Source: Desulfomonile sp.
GTDB lineage: Bacteria; Desulfobacterota; Desulfomonilia; Desulfomonilales; Desulfomonilaceae
Direction: 5' to 3'
DNA: 17,927 nt
Assembly (NCBI GenBank): GCA_020216785.1
Contig: JAIWNO010000250.1
Coordinates: 1-17,927, forward strand
Made by a program: the position numbers and the translations under genes. The stretch's first letter is position 1; each line of letters opens with the position of its first letter. Shown one piece after another: positions 15,162 through 17,927 of this stretch. The notes under the pieces are model-generated. The model was given only the letters and a program-made list of their open reading frames with translations, ran no database searches and had not been told where the DNA came from.

Positions 15162-15189
15162 AGTATATTCGACTGGCCGGAGAAGTCAA
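15162..15189 (-). promoter_or_regulatory. Distal promoter of the four-cysteine gene
   Basis: On the minus strand TTGACT (15189-15184) and TATACT (15167-15162) are separated by 16 nt, each with five of six consensus bases. It lies exactly 63 bp upstream of the proximal promoter and shares its -35 sequence and spacer length. Confidence 0.6.
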
Positions 15190-15248
15190 GAAATTTCGCG
15201 TGAGTAGTTCGTTAGACCTCCTTTCATCGTTCGCTCATTACCCTCTTG

Positions 15249-16031
15249 TCACTTGCCGCCCGAATTCAATACTCCGATCTTGTCTAACAGCTCACGGACA
15301 GCGATATAACTTGCCGCATTCTCTGGGATCTTCAGTAAAGGCTCTCCCTTGAGGTCCAAGTCCACAAGCGCTTCGTCGTACGGAACGAAACTCTCCGGCG
15401 GATAAGGCAGCTTGGCGATCTCGGTCTGAATTGACTCCGCCAGATCTTCGGGGAACCCGGTCACGCGGCTGATCACCAAGTGCTTGTTGTGGATACGGCC
15501 GCCAAGCTCATCAATCAGCTCAGCGATGCGACCGATGGTTCGCAGACTGCGAGGAGCAGGGTCTGAAATAATGAACAAGTGGTCGACTTCCTCCTCGGTG
15601 CGCCGAGACAGGTGCTCCATCCCCGCTTCGTTGTCGATCACCACGTATGAATAATTAGACGTGAGACGGGCAATGACCTCTCTCAGAATATTGTTCGCCA
15701 TGCAGTAACAGCCGGGCCCTTCGGGCCGTCCCATTGAGAGAAAGTCGAAATGACGGCCCTCTTCAAGGCTTGCCTGGATCTGATATTCGATGAACCGGTC
15801 TTTCGTCATACCCCCGGGTATGTTGTCTCCCATCTTTCGGGTTTCTTCCCGGACGCACCCCACACTCCGAGGCTCGTTCACGCCGAGCACCTCGTGGAGG
15901 TTCGAATTCGAGTCCGCGTCAATTGCCAGCAGGGGCGTCTTGCCCGCGTCGACGAGGGCCCTTATGAGCAGGGCCGAAAACGAGGTCTTCCCGACGCCGC
16001 CCTTTCCTGCAACCGCCAAAGTTGTTCCCAT
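15249..16031 (-). CDS. cooC: CooC-type carbon monoxide dehydrogenase maturation ATPase
   Basis: MinD/ParA-like P-loop ATPase that helps insert nickel into the C-cluster of CO dehydrogenase. I start it at ATG 16031 (260 residues), with AAAGGA about 7 nt upstream; a TTG two codons earlier would sit too close to that site. The deviant Walker A GKGGVGKT spans residues 9-16, Walker A' IDADSNSNL follows at 37-45, and the family-typical EGPGCYC carries Cys108 and Cys110, the CxC pair that binds metal between dimer subunits. The related AcsF family, acting on acetyl-CoA synthase, is an alternative. It follows the MetE-like gene on the same strand after a gap of about 100 bp. No CODH gene is visible in the window. 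Confidence 0.9.
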   Translation of the reverse strand: MGTTLAVAGKGGVGKTSFSALLIRALVDAGKTPLLAIDADSNSNLHEVLGVNEPRSVGCVREETRKMGDNIPGGMTKDRFIEYQIQASLEEGRHFDFLSMGRPEGPGCYCMANNILREVIARLTSNYSYVVIDNEAGMEHLSRRTEEEVDHLFIISDPAPRSLRTIGRIAELIDELGGRIHNKHLVISRVTGFPEDLAESIQTEIAKLPYPPESFVPYDEALVDLDLKGEPLLKIPENAASYIAVRELLDKIGVLNSGGK

Positions 16032-16132
16032 GCTCAAGTCCTTTCACTTCAAGGTACAATTATCACGTGAGGGCTCATTCTTCAAAATAATGCAACAGTT
16101 CTCGTTTTCAAAGCTGGCCACGGTAATCGAGG

Positions 16133-17212
16133 TCAAGAATACACACAGTCCGGACCCTGCCTTTCCAGCTCGGACAGGAGGGAGTACACCTTTTTCGCCT
16201 GACTCACGGTCAAGCTTGCGCATCCGCACGCCGGGGTGACAATCATGCGTCGGGTGAGCAAATCCCGGTCAACACCAGCCAGGCACAGCTGCTTAATTCC
16301 CGCTTCGATCCGACCGCGGATATCGGCTGCGGATTCCGTTGTCGCGCGCTCCGTGTTCGGGACCGCGCCCCAGGCGGGGATACCGCCGCGCCGCAAGAAG
16401 TCATTCACAGCGCCCGCGTAGATCGAAAAACTGTCCATGTAGTCCACCGCGTCGAAGTTGATGATACGCACTTCCGTTTGCATCAGAAGACCCCAGTCGG
16501 TGTTGCCGCAACAGTGCACACCGGGGATGGCGCCTCGCTCGAGGGACAGAGAAAAGACTTCGTTGAGCGAGTCGACCACGTCACTCTGAGAGACTCCCAG
16601 CCACGCGGAAGAGCCGTACGCGCTGAGTGCCGGTTCGTCAAAAAAAACCACCACGTTCTCCGCAAACGGCTTGAATAGCTCCACCATTGCTACGGCTTTC
16701 AGGCCGACGCCTTTGACGATCACGTCACGAAACATCGGATGGTAAAAGATCGGTTTGCGATGCTCGTCGGTTACCGTAAGGCCAAAGCTCAGCGGACCCG
16801 TCACCTGAACTTTGATCACCGGCCGCTTGCACTCGTCTTGTTTCAACCGCTCCAGGAAAAGGTGTATTCCCTTGCCGTACGCGGGACTTGTTACAAAAGC
16901 ATCCGCCGCCGCGCCTTCCGCAACTTGGAGATATGCAACGTAAAATGCTTCCACGTCAGGCACGACATCGCCCGAGGTATCAAAATAATAGGAGAGTTTT
17001 TCCACATCCACGTGGAAGCGGGGAAGACCCTCAGTGAACTGAATCCACATTTGTTCCCGCGGATCGGTCCGGGGCAGTTGCGGCGCATGAGGGGCCGCCT
17101 TGAGAGCACCAAGAATGAGGTCAACCGCCTCAGTTGCATCAGTATGTGGAAGGCTCCCCACAGCGGTCGCCACGAAATTCGGCAGTGGATCGGTTTCGGC
17201 AAAAATGGTCAT
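16133..17212 (-). CDS. MetE C-terminal-like zinc methyltransferase (core-MetE type)
   Basis: A 359-residue single-barrel protein like the C-terminal half of cobalamin-independent methionine synthase, without the N-terminal barrel. The start ATG 17212 has AGGAG 7 nt upstream. Visible features are VGSLPHTD (18-25), FFDEPALSAYG (190-200), a probable zinc site His233-x-Cys235 (GVHCCGNTDW) and Cys329 in TPACGC, comparable to the His-x-Cys and late Cys of MetE; the third MetE ligand Glu may be Asp254 here. Short MetE-like proteins are known or proposed to take methyl groups from corrinoid proteins rather than methyl-folate. The neighbouring cooC makes a corrinoid iron-sulfur protein a plausible donor, but this is inference. 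A UroD-superfamily methyltransferase with another thiol acceptor is also possible. Confidence 0.8.
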   Translation of the reverse strand: MTIFAETDPLPNFVATAVGSLPHTDATEAVDLILGALKAAPHAPQLPRTDPREQMWIQFTEGLPRFHVDVEKLSYYFDTSGDVVPDVEAFYVAYLQVAEGAAADAFVTSPAYGKGIHLFLERLKQDECKRPVIKVQVTGPLSFGLTVTDEHRKPIFYHPMFRDVIVKGVGLKAVAMVELFKPFAENVVVFFDEPALSAYGSSAWLGVSQSDVVDSLNEVFSLSLERGAIPGVHCCGNTDWGLLMQTEVRIINFDAVDYMDSFSIYAGAVNDFLRRGGIPAWGAVPNTERATTESAADIRGRIEAGIKQLCLAGVDRDLLTRRMIVTPACGCASLTVSQAKKVYSLLSELERQGPDCVYS

Positions 17213-17280
17213 GACTTTCTCCTGTACGGAGTCCTCACGTCAGGGATCGACTCGTTATGCACGACTTCGCGTCGCCCGCC

Positions 17281-17310
17281 AGGGTAAGGGAACGCCGCGT
17301 ACCGTGTCAA
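17281..17310 (-). promoter_or_regulatory. Candidate promoter for the MetE-like/cooC genes
   Basis: On the minus strand a perfect TTGACA (17310-17305) is followed 18 nt later by TACCCT (17286-17281), a weak -10. It lies about 70 nt upstream of the ATG at 17212. Confidence 0.3.
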
Positions 17311-17333
17311 GCCGCGGAGGACCTCTCGAAAAC

Positions 17334-17354
17334 GGCAGCTATTCCACAGCTGCC
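17334..17354. promoter_or_regulatory. Perfect 7-bp inverted repeat, operator candidate
   Basis: GGCAGCT and AGCTGCC flank a 7-nt spacer. The element lies between the two divergent promoter candidates, 8 bp before the -35 of the rightward one and about 24 bp before the -35 of the leftward one. It has no U-tract, so a protein-binding site is more likely than a terminator. Confidence 0.4.
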
Positions 17355-17362
17355 CGGACGCA

Positions 17363-17391
17363 TTGACTGGATTGATTTTGAGGGGTAATCT
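17363..17391 (+). promoter_or_regulatory. Candidate promoter for the C2HC gene
   Basis: TTGACT (17363-17368) and TAATCT (17386-17391) are separated by 17 nt, giving a leader of about 50 nt before the GTG at 17449. The -35 is good and the -10 moderate. Confidence 0.4.
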
Positions 17392-17448
17392 TCAAAAACT
17401 GTGGGCTTGAGCCGCTGCAGCCTTTTACATTGATCCAAAGGGTGTCAC

Positions 17449-17927
17449 GTGGGTCACCGAGATTACGACGGTGGGCCGGCTGACAGCCGGCAGAGAGCAC
17501 CGGAGGACGCACACCGCGCATTCCGGGACGCCAAGGAGAGGTGCTGGATTCACCAAGCGTCTTTTCTTTTCCGCCGGGACGAGCCGGAAAAGATTATTGA
17601 AACCGTGTGGATTGCACATCCCGGCTGGGGGTATCTCAAGCGGAGAGACCTGTGGATACCCGTACAATGCGATGTGAATGAGCTTCTTGCTCGAGGCTTT
17701 CTTGAACGTAGGCCTGCTTCCGACGGCGAAGTCGGTTTTTGTCCTCACTGCGGGATGTACATGAGCGGCATTCCAGGTTATCTTGTGCAAAAACATACGG
17801 CTCAATGCGGAGGCCCCGGGGAGGACTGGCTCAAAATGGAAGAGGAGATGATCTCCGAGAGGCGTATCGCCTACTACGAGAAGTTGATCATGGAGCGAAT
17901 CGAGCAGGAGAAGGCCGAGCAGGAAGC
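17449..17927 (+). CDS. C2HC zinc-finger-like protein (3' partial)
   Basis: An open frame of at least 159 codons runs off the window end. An in-frame TGA at 17431 limits the upstream extent, and GTG 17449 is the first start codon after it, with AAGGG 6 nt before. Features: a polar N-terminus (1-30); a Trp-rich region (33-75, with WIAHPGWGYLKRRDLWIPV); a FCPHCGMYM segment with Cys98 and Cys101, followed by His116 and Cys120, giving C-x2-C-x14-H-x3-C, a C2HC zinc-site pattern; then from about 125 a highly charged Glu/Arg helix, probably coiled coil, that continues past the window. I recognise no family. It is divergent from the MetE-like/cooC genes, so it could be a regulator of them, but only position suggests this. 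Confidence 0.75.
   Translation, partial: MGHRDYDGGPADSRQRAPEDAHRAFRDAKERCWIHQASFLFRRDEPEKIIETVWIAHPGWGYLKRRDLWIPVQCDVNELLARGFLERRPASDGEVGFCPHCGMYMSGIPGYLVQKHTAQCGGPGEDWLKMEEEMISERRIAYYEKLIMERIEQEKAEQE

Noticed and set aside
17425..17805. A 126-residue minus-strand frame near the window end
   Set aside because: It is the antisense shadow of the plus-strand frame with the C2HC pattern, Trp-rich segment and charged helix, which looks much more protein-like.

Overview
The window looks like chromosomal DNA of a Gram-negative, probably strictly anaerobic bacterium. It is GC-rich by eye, apart from intergenic gaps and one short island inside tolB. It carries a full Tol-Pal operon (so there is an outer membrane), a CooC-type maturation ATPase for carbon monoxide dehydrogenase, and a short MetE-like zinc methyltransferase. 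That combination fits a Desulfobacterota-like (former Deltaproteobacteria) lineage with Wood-Ljungdahl chemistry. The lineage is inference; no rRNA or other marker is present.

Layout: (1) 1-2859 (+), a large TPR protein ending in a degenerate protein-kinase domain, cut by the window edge. (2) 2907-3191 (-), a 94-residue four-cysteine protein. (3) 3513-4913 (+), a membrane-anchored M23 endopeptidase, then 5106-5633 (+), a secreted Gln/Pro/Met-rich protein. (4) 5835-10639 (-), tolQ-tolR-tolA-tolB-pal-cpoB, with start/stop overlaps at tolR/tolA and tolA/tolB. (5) 11077-14748 (+), a 1223-residue protein made of a receiver domain with Asn in place of the phospho-Asp, a very acidic middle, and a C-terminal array of Pro-started helical repeats. 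(6) 14854-15063 (-), a second four-cysteine protein related to the one in (2), behind two good sigma70-like promoters. (7) 15249-17212 (-), a MetE-like methyltransferase followed by cooC. (8) 17449 to the window end (+), a partial C2HC zinc-finger-like protein.

Several genes share a cell-envelope theme: Tol-Pal ties the outer membrane to peptidoglycan during constriction, M23 enzymes cut peptidoglycan crosslinks, and a secreted protein sits next to the M23 gene. The two large scaffold proteins each pair a signalling domain lacking its key residues (pseudokinase, pseudo-receiver) with long helical repeats.

The most unusual signals are the 18/25-residue repeat ladder in the pseudo-receiver protein, the four-cysteine small-protein family (two copies about 12 kb apart), and a roughly 100-bp island of about 30% GC with AT-rich codons inside tolB. 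I found no tRNA, rRNA, CRISPR array or insertion sequence.
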